A stretch of 64,000 nt of DNA from Mesobacillus maritimus (GTDB lineage: Bacteria > Bacillota > Bacilli > Bacillales > Cytobacillaceae): assembly GCF_019749255.1 (NCBI RefSeq), contig NZ_JACWFH010000008.1, positions 1-64,000 of the forward strand, read 5' to 3'. Shown here one piece after another: positions 1 through 7,906 of the stretch. Below the pieces are notes generated by a model that had not been told where the DNA came from, did not search any database, and worked only from the letters and a program-made list of their open reading frames with translations. Position 1 is the stretch's first letter, and each line of letters starts with the position of its first letter. The translations under genes and the position numbers were made by a program.

Positions 1-32
1 CATTTTTGTACATAATTAAATTAGCATTTCTA

Positions 33-395
33 AACAGAGAAGTCTGCTCGATGCCCATACTAGGTTGAAGAAGAGGAGTATGGGAACAGAAAGGCCAGCT
101 CAATACCCATACTAGGTTGAAGAAGAAGAGTATGGGAACAGAGAGAGCCGCTCGATGCCCATAGTCGGGTGAAGAAGAGGAGTATGGGAACAGAGAGGTC
201 CGCTAGATGCCCATACTGGGGTGAACAAGAGTAGTATGGGAACAGAGAAGTCTGCTCGATGCCCTTACTAGGTTGAAGAAGAAGAGTATGGGAACAGAGA
301 AGCCTGCTAGATGCTCATACTAGACCAAGAAAGAGGAGTTTGGTAAATGAAAGCCCCCCTCAATGCCCATAATGGTGAAGAAGATAGTGAAGACT
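33..395. repeat. 52-bp tandem hairpin-repeat array
   Basis: Six near-identical units begin at 33, 85, 137, 189, 241 and 293, exactly 52 bp apart. A decayed seventh runs to about 395. Each unit holds a short inverted repeat, CCCATAC ... GTATGGG, enclosing a purine-rich loop of about 17 nt, followed by an AACAGAGA box. Units 3 and 5 carry single mismatches in the left arm; unit 4 keeps the stem. No convincing gene lies in positions 1-703, so the array and the next one fill the upstream gap before spoIVFA. Function unknown. Confidence 0.9.
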
Positions 396-436
396 GTAGG
401 ATCCCTAACTGATAATGACGATATTCAGAAAGGACC

Positions 437-600
437 CCAATAGGTGTTATTGGTGACCTACGTGATGAGGGACTCGCCAACTAAGGGCACCAATAAAGGT
501 GATAGATGACCTAAGTGAAGAAGCCAATAACAAGAAAGGTAACCAATAAGCTTCATTGGCGCCCTGAGTGGTAAAGACAAAGACAACCACAAAAAGGTCA
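437..600. repeat. degenerate 53-bp tandem repeat
   Basis: Three diverged units start with CCAATA at 437, 490 and 543, a 53-bp period. Two keep a small hairpin: CCAATA-GGTGT-TATTGG in the first and CCAAT ... ATTGG in the third. A shared GACCTA(A/C)GTGA segment follows in the first two. It lies next to the 52-bp array but its sequence is different. This looks like an older, decayed array of the same kind. Confidence 0.6.
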
Positions 601-703
601 CCAACAAAACCTCCCAATATCACTAACTATGAATTTTGGCATACTTGTCCCCACATCTTCATATATTGTACAAACTGTCCAATCAAAGGAATGGTGGGGT
701 AAC

Positions 704-1486
704 ATGGGGTCAAGAGCTGATGATATCCGGAAGAGAATTGAAAAACGTAAGCGGGAAAGAGATCGTATGGAGAAAAGGGCCAGGCCGATGAACCGGAATA
801 ACCTGCCTGAAACAGAGGAGCTTTATGGATTTGATAAGCTCCCGTCGTATGATGCAGGTCCAGGGGACGGCAATCATCCATTGTTTAAGAAGGAAGTTTT
901 CATGTTGAAAATTCTTGCTTCTGCTTGTCTCGTCCTCGTTGTGGCAATCCTGTTTCGTAGTGATGTGGAACGGGTGGAGCCGATTAAAAACTTTGTGACG
1001 AACACAATGGAAACTGATTTTCAATTTGCTGCTGTTTCTGATTGGTATCAAGATCAATTCGGAAAGCCGCTAGCCCTTCTCCCGACGAAAGAGAAGGAGG
1101 CAGAGGTGCCTGATAGCAGGAACAACACGCATTATGCACTGCCTGCTTCGGGGAAAATTCTCGAGGACTTTGGCGATAATGGGCAAAGAATTACGATTGA
1201 AACAGGCAAGGACGCCCCAGTTGAAGCAATGAGTGAGGGACTTGTCCGTTTTGTCGGCACGAAAGAAGGGTTCGGGAAGACAGTCATCATCCAGCATGCG
1301 GACAAGAGCGAATCATGGTATGGAAATCTAGCTGACTTTGATGTAAATGTGTATGAGTATATCAGCTCAGGAGTTTCGGTCGGCAAAGCTTCATCAGTAG
1401 CCAATGAAGAAAAAGGTTCCTTTTATTTTGCGATTAAAAAAGGCGATGATTTTATTGATCCCATTGGGGTGATCAAATTTGAATAA
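704..1486 (+). CDS. spoIVFA: SpoIVFA, stage IV sporulation protein FA
   Basis: Partner and regulator of the SpoIVFB intramembrane protease. It sits in the outer forespore membrane, anchors the BofA-SpoIVFA-SpoIVFB complex, and is itself cleaved by forespore-secreted proteases to start sigma-K activation (known for B. subtilis). The N-terminus is charged (MGSRADDIRKRIEKRKRER), one transmembrane helix lies near residues 65-90, and the C-terminal third resembles a degenerate M23/LytM domain. ATG 704 was chosen: the product (260 aa) matches the family length of about 264, and it starts at the conserved ADDIRKR block. The longer frame from 629 has no family support. The gene overlaps spoIVFB by 8 bp, so the two are likely translationally coupled. 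Confidence 0.93.
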   Translation: MGSRADDIRKRIEKRKRERDRMEKRARPMNRNNLPETEELYGFDKLPSYDAGPGDGNHPLFKKEVFMLKILASACLVLVVAILFRSDVERVEPIKNFVTNTMETDFQFAAVSDWYQDQFGKPLALLPTKEKEAEVPDSRNNTHYALPASGKILEDFGDNGQRITIETGKDAPVEAMSEGLVRFVGTKEGFGKTVIIQHADKSESWYGNLADFDVNVYEYISSGVSVGKASSVANEEKGSFYFAIKKGDDFIDPIGVIKFE

Positions 1487-2345
1487 AGCTGTTAGCCTTT
1501 TTTCAAAAATCCATATCCATCCGCTGCTTTGGGTTGTTGTTGCTGTGGCAATTTTAACGGCCCATTTTATCGAGCTGTCTTTATTGCTGCTAATCATTTT
1601 TATTCATGAGATGGGCCACGCAGCGGCAGCTTCTTTTTTTTCGTGGAGAATTAAAAAGATTTCATTGTTGCCGTTCGGTGGCGTGGCTGAGATGGATGAG
1701 CATGGCAATCGCTCTCTATATCAAGAGACTGTAGTCGTTAGTGCTGGTCCAATTCAGCATATTTGGATGGCTGCTCTCGCTTATGGTCTCTTTTCGATGG
1801 GGGTTATCCCTGAATATTGGTACGACCGATTTACGGAATTTAACTTAATGGTGTTATTGTTCAATCTTTTGCCAGTATGGCCGCTTGACGGTGGCAAGCT
1901 GATTTTTTTACTATTAAGCCTTCGAAAAGCGTTCCCGCGAGCGCATGTTCAGACCATCTTTGTCTCTGCAGCCGTCTTGGTGCTTTTTGCAATCGCGATG
2001 CTGTTAATTGGTCCTTTTACGTTAAATGTTATGATTATTATCGCTTTTCTCGCGTTTTCGCTATTTTATGAGTGGAAGCAGCGGCGCTACGTGTTTATTC
2101 GGTTCTTAATGGAACGATATTATGGAAATCAAGGGGAGTTTAGGCAGCTGATGCCGATTGAAGTAACCGAGGAGGAAGAAATCACTACCGTTCTCGAACA
2201 TTTTCAACGAGGTTGTAAGCATCGAGTGATTGTCAAGAAAAAAGACGGGACAGAGGCGGCGCTTGATGAAAATGAACTATTACATGCTTATTTTGCTGAA
2301 AAGAATCTTCAAGGCAAAATGGGCGACTTGGTTTACATTTATTAA
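1479..2345 (+). CDS. spoIVFB: SpoIVFB, site-2 intramembrane metalloprotease
   Basis: Zinc site-2 protease that cuts pro-sigma-K inside the mother-cell-derived forespore membrane. The catalytic HExxH motif reads HEMGH at residues 43-47, and the third zinc ligand is D137 in WPLDGGK. Both sit at the same residue numbers as in B. subtilis. Several hydrophobic helices span residues 15-215, followed by a C-terminal CBS-like region of about 75 aa that in B. subtilis senses ATP and contacts substrate. The start is TTG, inside the end of spoIVFA. The 288-aa length is normal. A clear terminator follows before rng. Confidence 0.96.
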   Translation: MNKAVSLFSKIHIHPLLWVVVAVAILTAHFIELSLLLLIIFIHEMGHAAAASFFSWRIKKISLLPFGGVAEMDEHGNRSLYQETVVVSAGPIQHIWMAALAYGLFSMGVIPEYWYDRFTEFNLMVLLFNLLPVWPLDGGKLIFLLLSLRKAFPRAHVQTIFVSAAVLVLFAIAMLLIGPFTLNVMIIIAFLAFSLFYEWKQRRYVFIRFLMERYYGNQGEFRQLMPIEVTEEEEITTVLEHFQRGCKHRVIVKKKDGTEAALDENELLHAYFAEKNLQGKMGDLVYIY

Positions 2346-2390
2346 CGGGAAGAGAATTTGCTTTCCTTTTATAAAAAATAGCATAATAGA

Positions 2391-2428
2391 TAAGCAGGAA
2401 CTTCTGGATTCCTGCTTATTTTTATTTT
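2391..2428 (+). terminator. intrinsic terminator after spoIVFB
   Basis: Perfect 10-bp stem TAAGCAGGAA / TTCCTGCTTA with an 8-nt loop, followed by a T-rich tract. It separates the spoIVF operon from rng. Confidence 0.85.
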
Positions 2429-2447
2429 AATAAAGTGGGGAACTAAA

Positions 2448-3926
2448 TTGGATCAATTAATCATCAATGCGTTAACAAGAGAAAAGCGGTTTGCGCTTCT
2501 AAAAAATGAAAAACTTGAACGTCTTTACATAGAACAACCTGACCAGCAGTCTTTGGTGGGGAATATTTATCTCGGGGTCGTTGAGAAAGTAGTCCCAGGA
2601 ATGAATGCGGCGTTTGTCCAGTTTGGCGAAGAAAAAAGTGGGTTTTTGTTTCGTGATAAATTGCCTTCCTTTGTTCTTGATCCGCGAAGCAAGGAGGAAA
2701 AAGCCAATCGAAGCATTTCAGGATATCTTCATCAAGGTGAAAAATTGCTTGTCCAAGTTGAAAAGGATGCTGCTGGGACAAAGGGTGCAAAACTCACCGC
2801 AATCATTGAGATTCAGGGTGATCATTTAATCTATATGCCTTCAGGAAAATATACCGCAGTCTCAAAAAAGGTAGGTGAAGCTGAGGTCAAGAAAAAGTGG
2901 CGTGCCTTTGGTGAGCAATTGAAAACAGAGGAAGAAGGCATCATTTTTCGAACATCTGCCACTTCGCAAACTGAAGAAACGCTGAAGGAAGAATTTGAAC
3001 GATTGCGCCAGGACTATCAGGAATTAGCGCTTCAGGTTAAAAATAAGAAAAAGCCAGGAATTGTGATGGCTAAGGATTTCTTTTATGAAGAGTTACTATC
3101 ACTGATGAGCAGTCTCAGGTCAGGAGAAGTCATTGCCGATGATCAGTTGCTAAAGAAAAGACTAGAAGGAAATAAGGATAATTCTAGCCTAGATATTCGC
3201 TATCATCAAAAATCAGAAAATATCTTCGAGGCTTACGGAATTGAAAAAGAAATTGAAAGGCTCTTAAAAAGAGTCGTTTGGCTAGATAACGGTGCTTATT
3301 TGATCTTTGATATCGCTGAAGCGCTAACGATTATCGATGTGAATACAGGAAGATTCTCTAGTAAAAATGACTTGAGAGCTACGGTGGTTGCTACGAATAA
3401 GCTCGCCGCAAAGGAAATTGCTCGACAGATTCGCCTGCGAGATCTTGGTGGGATGATTTTGATTGATTTTATTGATATGAAGAATGCTGAGGATAGAGAA
3501 GCGGTGATTAAGGTGCTGGAAACGGCCCTTGCGGAAGATGGTCGGCGTACAAGAATTGCTGGGCTAACGGAGCTCGGAATCTTACAGCTTACGAGGAAAA
3601 AGACGAAATTGACAATTTCTGAGGCAATGACCACACATTGTAAGGTATGCAGTGGCACTGGGAGGGTATTAAGTGCAGAAACGCTGGCTTTCCGTCTTGA
3701 ACGCGAGTTGTGGGATCATCGTCAATCAGACTATGAAGCTGCTTTAATTGAGGCAACAGATGAGGTTATTGAGGTATTCTCAGGAGAAAACGATGTACAT
3801 CGAATGCGAGTAGAGGATGCAGTCGGAGTGAAAATCTTCTTTAGCAAAAGACAATCCCCGAAGCCTGACTACAATATCCGTCAGCTCGGGACCGTTAAAG
3901 AGATTTCAATAAAGGCAGACAAATAA
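2448..3926 (+). CDS. rng: Ribonuclease G/E family endoribonuclease
   Basis: Single-strand-specific endoribonuclease for rRNA maturation and mRNA decay. An S1 RNA-binding domain (about residues 36-125, GNIYLGVVEKVVPGMNAAFV) is followed by the RNase E/G catalytic domain. The two metal-binding aspartates are D297 (IIDVNTG) and D340 (IDFIDM); their spacing of 43 equals that of D303/D346 in E. coli RNase E. The Zn-link cysteines are C398 and C401 (CKVCSGTG). At 492 aa it is RNase G-sized, without the long degradosome scaffold. The start is TTG with a GTGGGGA ribosome site. B. subtilis lacks an RNase E/G and relies on RNase Y, so this gene sits where B. subtilis has none, between spoIVFB and rplU. 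Confidence 0.93.
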   Translation: MDQLIINALTREKRFALLKNEKLERLYIEQPDQQSLVGNIYLGVVEKVVPGMNAAFVQFGEEKSGFLFRDKLPSFVLDPRSKEEKANRSISGYLHQGEKLLVQVEKDAAGTKGAKLTAIIEIQGDHLIYMPSGKYTAVSKKVGEAEVKKKWRAFGEQLKTEEEGIIFRTSATSQTEETLKEEFERLRQDYQELALQVKNKKKPGIVMAKDFFYEELLSLMSSLRSGEVIADDQLLKKRLEGNKDNSSLDIRYHQKSENIFEAYGIEKEIERLLKRVVWLDNGAYLIFDIAEALTIIDVNTGRFSSKNDLRATVVATNKLAAKEIARQIRLRDLGGMILIDFIDMKNAEDREAVIKVLETALAEDGRRTRIAGLTELGILQLTRKKTKLTISEAMTTHCKVCSGTGRVLSAETLAFRLERELWDHRQSDYEAALIEATDEVIEVFSGENDVHRMRVEDAVGVKIFFSKRQSPKPDYNIRQLGTVKEISIKADK

Positions 3927-4017
3927 AACGGTGATTCCCATCAGTTGGGTATTCCCACATTCGAAAATCTGTGCTAAAGTAAGGGATGGATTAACTGAGG
4001 TACAGATCAGATTAGGA

Positions 4018-4046
4018 TTGACAAAGATAGCATCCTATGATAGTAT
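4018..4046 (+). promoter_or_regulatory. sigma-A promoter of rplU operon
   Basis: TTGACA at 4018-4023, a 17-bp spacer, then TAGTAT at 4041-4046. It is placed to start the L21 leader transcript just downstream. Confidence 0.75.
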
Positions 4047-4052
4047 TTTCAT

Positions 4053-4163
4053 GTTATGTTTGTAGCGCACCCGTGCTACAACCGCACAGACCAGGTCAAT
4101 AAGCTTTGCTTAAAGCAAACGCCTGCGGATGGCGAGTCTGAGTCTAAGAGGAGGTGCAGTGGA
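4053..4163 (+). promoter_or_regulatory. L21 leader, putative autoregulatory 5' UTR of rplU
   Basis: The 110-nt leader between promoter and rplU folds into a hairpin at its 5' end (TTGTAGC ... GCTACAA, about 4060-4081). A second pairing region, around GCTTTGCTTAAAGC and CGCCTGCGGATGGCG, precedes the GAGGAGGTG ribosome site. This matches the position and general shape of the L21 leader described in Bacillus, thought to bind ribosomal protein L21. The exact boundary is approximate. Confidence 0.65.
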
Positions 4164-4472
4164 ATGTACGCAATTATCGAAACTGGCGGCAAGCAAATCC
4201 GTGTAGAAGAAGGACAAGCAATCTACATCGAAAAGCTTAACGCTGAAGCTGGTGAAACAGTAACTTTTGACAAAGTTCTTTTTGTTGGTGGAGAAGACGT
4301 GAAGGTAGGAAGCCCAGTTGTTGAAGGAGCTTCTGTATCTGCTAAAGTTGAAAAGCAGGGCCGTCAAAAGAAAATCATCGTTTTCAAATACAAAGCGAAG
4401 AAGAACTATCGTAAAAAGCAAGGTCATCGTCAGCCATACACTAAAGTTGTTATTGAAAAAATCAACGCTTAA
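4164..4472 (+). CDS. rplU: 50S ribosomal protein L21 (bL21)
   Basis: 102-aa ribosomal protein that binds 23S rRNA domain I. The start [18 protein letters not shown] and the basic C-terminal [18 protein letters not shown] signature are diagnostic. ATG 4164 follows GAGGAGGTG; the longer open frame upstream is only the leader RNA. It opens the conserved rplU-prp-rpmA operon. Confidence 0.98.
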   Translation: MYAIIETGGKQIRVEEGQAIYIEKLNAEAGETVTFDKVLFVGGEDVKVGSPVVEGASVSAKVEKQGRQKKIIVFKYKAKKNYRKKQGHRQPYTKVVIEKINA

Positions 4473-4484
4473 GGTTGGCTCTCA

Positions 4485-4817
4485 ATGATTGACGCTGTGA
4501 TTTATCGTACACAATCCGGTGCCATTCAATCCTTTGCTATTAGCGGCCATGCATTTTTTGCTGAACGGGGTCAAGATATCGTCTGTGCAGGCGTATCCGC
4601 TGTATCTGTTGGCGCAATCAATGCCGTGCATGCCTTAACTGGCATCACTCCTGAGATCACTCATGATGAGGACGGCTTTCTCCGCTGTACTTTACCGAAA
4701 AATCTTTCGGAGAGTGTAAATGAGAAGGTACAACTTCTACTCGAGGGAATGGTTGTCCAATTGCAAACGATTGAGGAAAATTATCGAGAACACATAAAAA
4801 TTACCTTCAAAAAGTAG
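4485..4817 (+). CDS. prp: Ribosomal-processing cysteine protease Prp
   Basis: Removes the N-terminal extension of ribosomal protein L27. The catalytic dyad is H22 (ISGHAFF) and C34 (DIVCAGVS), the numbering known from Staphylococcus aureus Prp. At 110 aa it is full length. It lies between rplU and rpmA, and its substrate is encoded 12 bp downstream with an intact cleavage motif. It is called ysxB in B. subtilis. Confidence 0.95.
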   Translation: MIDAVIYRTQSGAIQSFAISGHAFFAERGQDIVCAGVSAVSVGAINAVHALTGITPEITHDEDGFLRCTLPKNLSESVNEKVQLLLEGMVVQLQTIEENYREHIKITFKK

Positions 4818-4829
4818 GAGGTGGAATAC

Positions 4830-5123
4830 ATGTTATTGAAATTGGATCTTCAATTGTTCGCTTCCAAAAAGGGAGTAGGTTCTACAAAGAACGGACGTGA
4901 CTCTCATGCTAAGCGCCTAGGTGCTAAGCGTGCAGACGGTCAGTTTGTATCTGGTGGCTCTATCCTTTACCGTCAACGCGGAACAAAAATTTACCCAGGT
5001 GTAAACGTGGGTAAAGGTGGCGACGATACACTATTCGCGAAGGTTGATGGCGTTGTTAAGTTTGAGCGCCTAGGCCGTGACAAAAAGCAAGTAAGTGTTT
5101 ACCCAGCAGCTCAAGAAGCTTAA
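4830..5123 (+). CDS. rpmA: 50S ribosomal protein L27 (bL27), with Prp-cleaved leader
   Basis: 97-aa ribosomal protein whose mature N-terminus reaches the peptidyl-transferase centre. The N-terminus [15 protein letters not shown] contains the Prp site; cleavage after LQLF would remove 10 residues and expose ASKKG. ATG 4830 follows AGGAGGTGG; an in-frame alternative at 4821 falls inside that ribosome site. A strong terminator ends the operon. Confidence 0.97.
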   Translation: MLLKLDLQLFASKKGVGSTKNGRDSHAKRLGAKRADGQFVSGGSILYRQRGTKIYPGVNVGKGGDDTLFAKVDGVVKFERLGRDKKQVSVYPAAQEA

Positions 5124-5132
5124 GTAAACCAG

Positions 5133-5170
5133 GAAAACCCTAGCCTATGTGGTTAGGGTTTTCTTTTTTA
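5133..5170 (+). terminator. terminator of rplU-prp-rpmA operon
   Basis: GAAAACCCTA / TTAGGGTTTTC stem with a 10-nt loop and a TTCTTTTTTA tail. Confidence 0.9.
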
Positions 5171-5206
5171 TTTTCTGAGTTAAAGGTAATTGCATTTTAT
5201 CTACAG

Positions 5207-5281
5207 GTTGATTGGAGCGGAAGGCACGAAGACTCCTGCCGGACTGCCCGCGAACCGCCCGTGCCTGGAACATAAATCAAC
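5207..5281. repeat. short internally deleted copy of a Bacillaceae dispersed repeat
   Basis: A 75-bp element bounded by GTTGATT and AATCAAC, a perfect 7-bp inverted terminal pair. Its left 32 bp and right 40 bp match the ends of the longer element at 20702-20879, and the middle is missing. The 'GGAGCGGAAGGCACGAAGACTCCTGC' type of sequence is, from memory, widely dispersed between genes in Bacillaceae. It contains no gene. Confidence 0.8.
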
Positions 5282-5373
5282 AACTAAGTTTCATCACAAA
5301 GCCTTTTTTTATCCAATGATATTACCAAATCTTGCAGTTCCAGCCTAAATTTGCTTACCTTTTCCCGCTTTTT

Positions 5374-5382
5374 TGTTATACT
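5374..5382 (+). promoter_or_regulatory. probable extended -10 promoter for spo0B-obg
   Basis: TGTTATACT, an extended -10 (TGN-TATACT), lies about 38 bp upstream of the spo0B start. No good -35 box is visible at the normal distance. Confidence 0.45.
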
Positions 5383-5419
5383 AACAAAAGACAGTTTTCT
5401 ACGATTAGGAGTATTATCT

Positions 5420-5968
5420 ATGAAAAAAGATTGGGATACCTTAGAGGTATTAAAGCATGCACGCCATGATTGGCTGAATAAGATCCAATTGATAAAAGGG
5501 AACCTATCATTAAATAAAGTGGACAGGGTGAAAGAAATCGTCGAGGAGATTATCTTCGAAGCTAGGCAGGAATCCAACCTAACCAACCTAAACCTCCCTC
5601 AATTTGCTTCTTCGCTGTTAACCTGCAATTGGGATCAACATTCTTTTCAACTAGATTATGAAGTGAAAAAAACGCTCAATATCCACCATCTTGATGACCA
5701 GCTGCTTGCCCATTGGACAAGTAGGTTATTTGAGACGTTAGATGCATGTATCGAAAAATTTCAGGAAAACCATCTATCCGTGAGTATCCAAGCGGACGAG
5801 AAGGAGACTCGTTTCTTTTTTGATTTCAGCGGAATACTAACCGATAAAAGCTCATTCCTTCGTTTTTTAGAAGAGCCAGTAGATTCAAATACGAAGATTG
5901 TGGTAAGTGCTGTTTCAGAAGAAGAAGTATCGTTTGAAATTTTTACGATTCCTTCACAACGGGTATGA
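5420..5968 (+). CDS. spo0B: Sporulation initiation phosphotransferase Spo0B
   Basis: Phosphorelay protein that passes phosphate from Spo0F to Spo0A at the onset of sporulation. The phosphorylated histidine is H16 in ARHDWLNKIQLIKGNLSL, in the N-terminal helical hairpin used for dimerisation. The C-terminal part is a degenerate histidine-kinase ATPase-like fold without ATP-binding motifs. The 182 aa compare with 192 in B. subtilis, the difference being a shorter N-terminus. ATG 5420 follows AGGAG; the open frame runs back to 5351 without a ribosome site. It is followed by obg, as in other bacilli. Confidence 0.94.
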   Translation: MKKDWDTLEVLKHARHDWLNKIQLIKGNLSLNKVDRVKEIVEEIIFEARQESNLTNLNLPQFASSLLTCNWDQHSFQLDYEVKKTLNIHHLDDQLLAHWTSRLFETLDACIEKFQENHLSVSIQADEKETRFFFDFSGILTDKSSFLRFLEEPVDSNTKIVVSAVSEEEVSFEIFTIPSQRV

Positions 5969-6024
5969 TAATACTGAAATCATCCATAAAAAAATTAATT
6001 CAAGACAGGTGGTAATTTAATACA

Positions 6025-7317
6025 ATGTTTGTCGATCAGGTGAAAATTTATGTAAAAGGCGGCGATGGCGGTAACGGAATGGTCGCCTTCCGCAGAGAAA
6101 AATATGTGCCAAATGGTGGACCTGCTGGTGGCGATGGTGGTCGAGGAGCCAACGTAGTCTTTGAAGTTGAAGAAGGTTTGCGCACCTTGATGGATTTCCG
6201 CTATAAGCGTCATTTTAAAGCGCCTCGTGGAGAACACGGGATGTCAAAGAACCAGCACGGTCGAGGTGCTCAGGATATGATTGTTAAGGTTCCACCGGGC
6301 ACGGTCGTGACTGATGCAGCAACGCAGGAAGTCATTGCCGACCTTACTGAGCATGGTCAACGCGCAGTGGTTGCCAAAGGTGGCCGTGGTGGCCGTGGGA
6401 ACAGTCGTTTTGCGACACCTGCAAACCCTGCACCAGAATTATCCGAAAACGGGGAACCAGGTCAGGAAAGAGATGTTGTCCTTGAGCTGAAACTGCTTGC
6501 AGATGTCGGCCTTGTTGGCTTCCCGAGCGTTGGAAAATCAACATTATTGTCTGTAGTTTCTGCAGCTCGTCCGAAAATTGCTGAGTACCATTTTACAACG
6601 ATTGTTCCGAATCTAGGTATGGTCGAGACGGAAGACGGTCGTAGCTTTGTTATGGCTGATTTACCAGGACTTATTGAAGGCGCCCATTCAGGTGTTGGAC
6701 TAGGTCATCAATTTTTACGACATATTGAACGAACAAGGGTCATTGTGCACGTGATTGATATGGCAGCCGTTGAAGGTCGGGATCCTTATGAAGATTATTT
6801 AATCATTAATAAGGAATTGGAAGAATATAATCTTCGCTTAACCGAGCGTCCACAAATCATTGTTGCCAATAAAATGGACATGCCAGAAGCGGCCGATAAT
6901 CTTGCTGCATTTAAAGAGAAACTTACGGAGGATCATCCGGTGTTCCCTATTTCTGCTTTTACAAGGGAAGGCTTGCGTGATTTGTTGTTCTCGATCGCTG
7001 ATACGATTGAGAAAACACCAGAGTTCCCGCTCCTTGAAGAGGTTGAGGACAACCCAGGTGAAAATCGTGTTATATACAGACATGAAGAGGACACTGACAA
7101 GTTTACGATTACAAGGGATCCAGATGGTACGTTCATTATCTCCGGCGAAACGATCGAAAAGCTGTTTAAGATGACGAACTTTGCTAGTGAAGAATCCACT
7201 CGTAAGTTTGCTCGCCAAATGCGTGGGATGGGCATTGATGACGCACTTCGTGCACGCGGAGCGAAGGATGGCGATACCGTTCGCATCCTGAAATATGAAT
7301 TCGAATTTGTTGAATAG
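6025..7317 (+). CDS. obg: GTPase Obg
   Basis: Essential ribosome-associated GTPase linked to 50S assembly, the general stress response and Spo0A activation. The glycine-rich Obg fold covers residues 1-158, the G domain starts with G1 GFPSVGKST at 165-173, followed by ADLPGLIEG (G3) and ANKMD (G4). A C-terminal OCT domain covers about residues 350-430. The 430 aa are typical. It follows spo0B with a 56-bp gap, and pheB starts 24 bp after its stop. Confidence 0.98.
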   Translation: MFVDQVKIYVKGGDGGNGMVAFRREKYVPNGGPAGGDGGRGANVVFEVEEGLRTLMDFRYKRHFKAPRGEHGMSKNQHGRGAQDMIVKVPPGTVVTDAATQEVIADLTEHGQRAVVAKGGRGGRGNSRFATPANPAPELSENGEPGQERDVVLELKLLADVGLVGFPSVGKSTLLSVVSAARPKIAEYHFTTIVPNLGMVETEDGRSFVMADLPGLIEGAHSGVGLGHQFLRHIERTRVIVHVIDMAAVEGRDPYEDYLIINKELEEYNLRLTERPQIIVANKMDMPEAADNLAAFKEKLTEDHPVFPISAFTREGLRDLLFSIADTIEKTPEFPLLEEVEDNPGENRVIYRHEEDTDKFTITRDPDGTFIISGETIEKLFKMTNFASEESTRKFARQMRGMGIDDALRARGAKDGDTVRILKYEFEFVE

Positions 7318-7341
7318 TTGAATGAACCACGGGGTGGAGAA

Positions 7342-7797
7342 ATGAAGCTGAACCATTTCGATAAGAAATTTTATCTTGTTAGAGAAGATGTGCTTCCGGA
7401 GGCAATGAAAAAGACATTAGATGCCAAGGAAATGATTGAACGGGGCAAAGCCGATTCTGTATGGGATGCGGTTCAGAAGGTCGATTTAAGCAGAAGTGCT
7501 TATTATAAGTACCGTGATACTGTTTACCCGTTTCATACTGTTGTAAAAGAGCGGATCATCAGCTTGTTTTTCCATCTTGAGGACCGTTCTGGAACTTTAT
7601 CCGAGCTGTTGAGCCTTGTCGCAAAAAGTGGTTGCAATGTGCTGACCATTCACCAAACGATTCCCCTACAGGGGCGAGCCAATGTTACTCTAAGTTTAAA
7701 CATTGGGGATATGAAGGTGGAGATGGATGAGTTGCTGACAAGGCTTCGCCAGCTTGAATTTGTTGAAAAAGTAGAAGTACTTGGATCTGGTGCTTAA
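7342..7797 (+). CDS. pheB: PheB, ACT-domain protein
   Basis: 151-aa protein of the PheB/UPF0735 family. The N-terminal half ([17 protein letters not shown] ... [16 protein letters not shown]) is helical. The C-terminal half is an ACT domain ([18 protein letters not shown]), usual for amino-acid sensing. The biochemical role is not settled; it is classically tied to pheA by gene order and genetics. ATG 7342 follows GGGGTGGAG. A TTG directly after the obg stop would add 8 residues but has no ribosome site. Confidence 0.9.
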   Translation: MKLNHFDKKFYLVREDVLPEAMKKTLDAKEMIERGKADSVWDAVQKVDLSRSAYYKYRDTVYPFHTVVKERIISLFFHLEDRSGTLSELLSLVAKSGCNVLTIHQTIPLQGRANVTLSLNIGDMKVEMDELLTRLRQLEFVEKVEVLGSGA

Positions 7798-7840
7798 GTT
7801 TTTAAGTACTTAAGATCCTTACATAGAAAAAAGAATGCTT

Positions 7841-7879
7841 AAAAGTGGTGCGGCGGGACTTGGTCCTTCTGCACCTTTT
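7841..7879 (+). promoter_or_regulatory. hairpin between pheB and pheA
   Basis: AAAAG(TG)GTGC pairs with GCACCTTTT, and an inner GGAC-TTG-GTCC helix sits between them. It ends with only a short T-run, so it could be a weak terminator, an attenuator or a structured leader of pheA. I see no leader peptide rich in Phe codons and no T-box. Confidence 0.35.
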
Positions 7880-7906
7880 GACAACAGGGGGAGTGAGGGA
7901 GAAACA

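Noticed and set aside
33-395. CRISPR array
   Set aside because: The whole 52-bp unit is repeated; there are no unique spacers, and no cas genes in the window. The same applies to the other arrays.
629-703. Upstream start for SpoIVFA
   Set aside because: Adds 25 residues not found in the family; no ribosome site at 629.
4056-4163. N-terminal extension of L21
   Set aside because: The region is a structured leader RNA; L21 begins at [11 protein letters not shown].
5207-5281. Terminator for rpmA or leader of spo0B
   Set aside because: A separate T-tailed terminator exists at 5133-5170, and the element is a deleted copy of the repeat at 20.7 kb.
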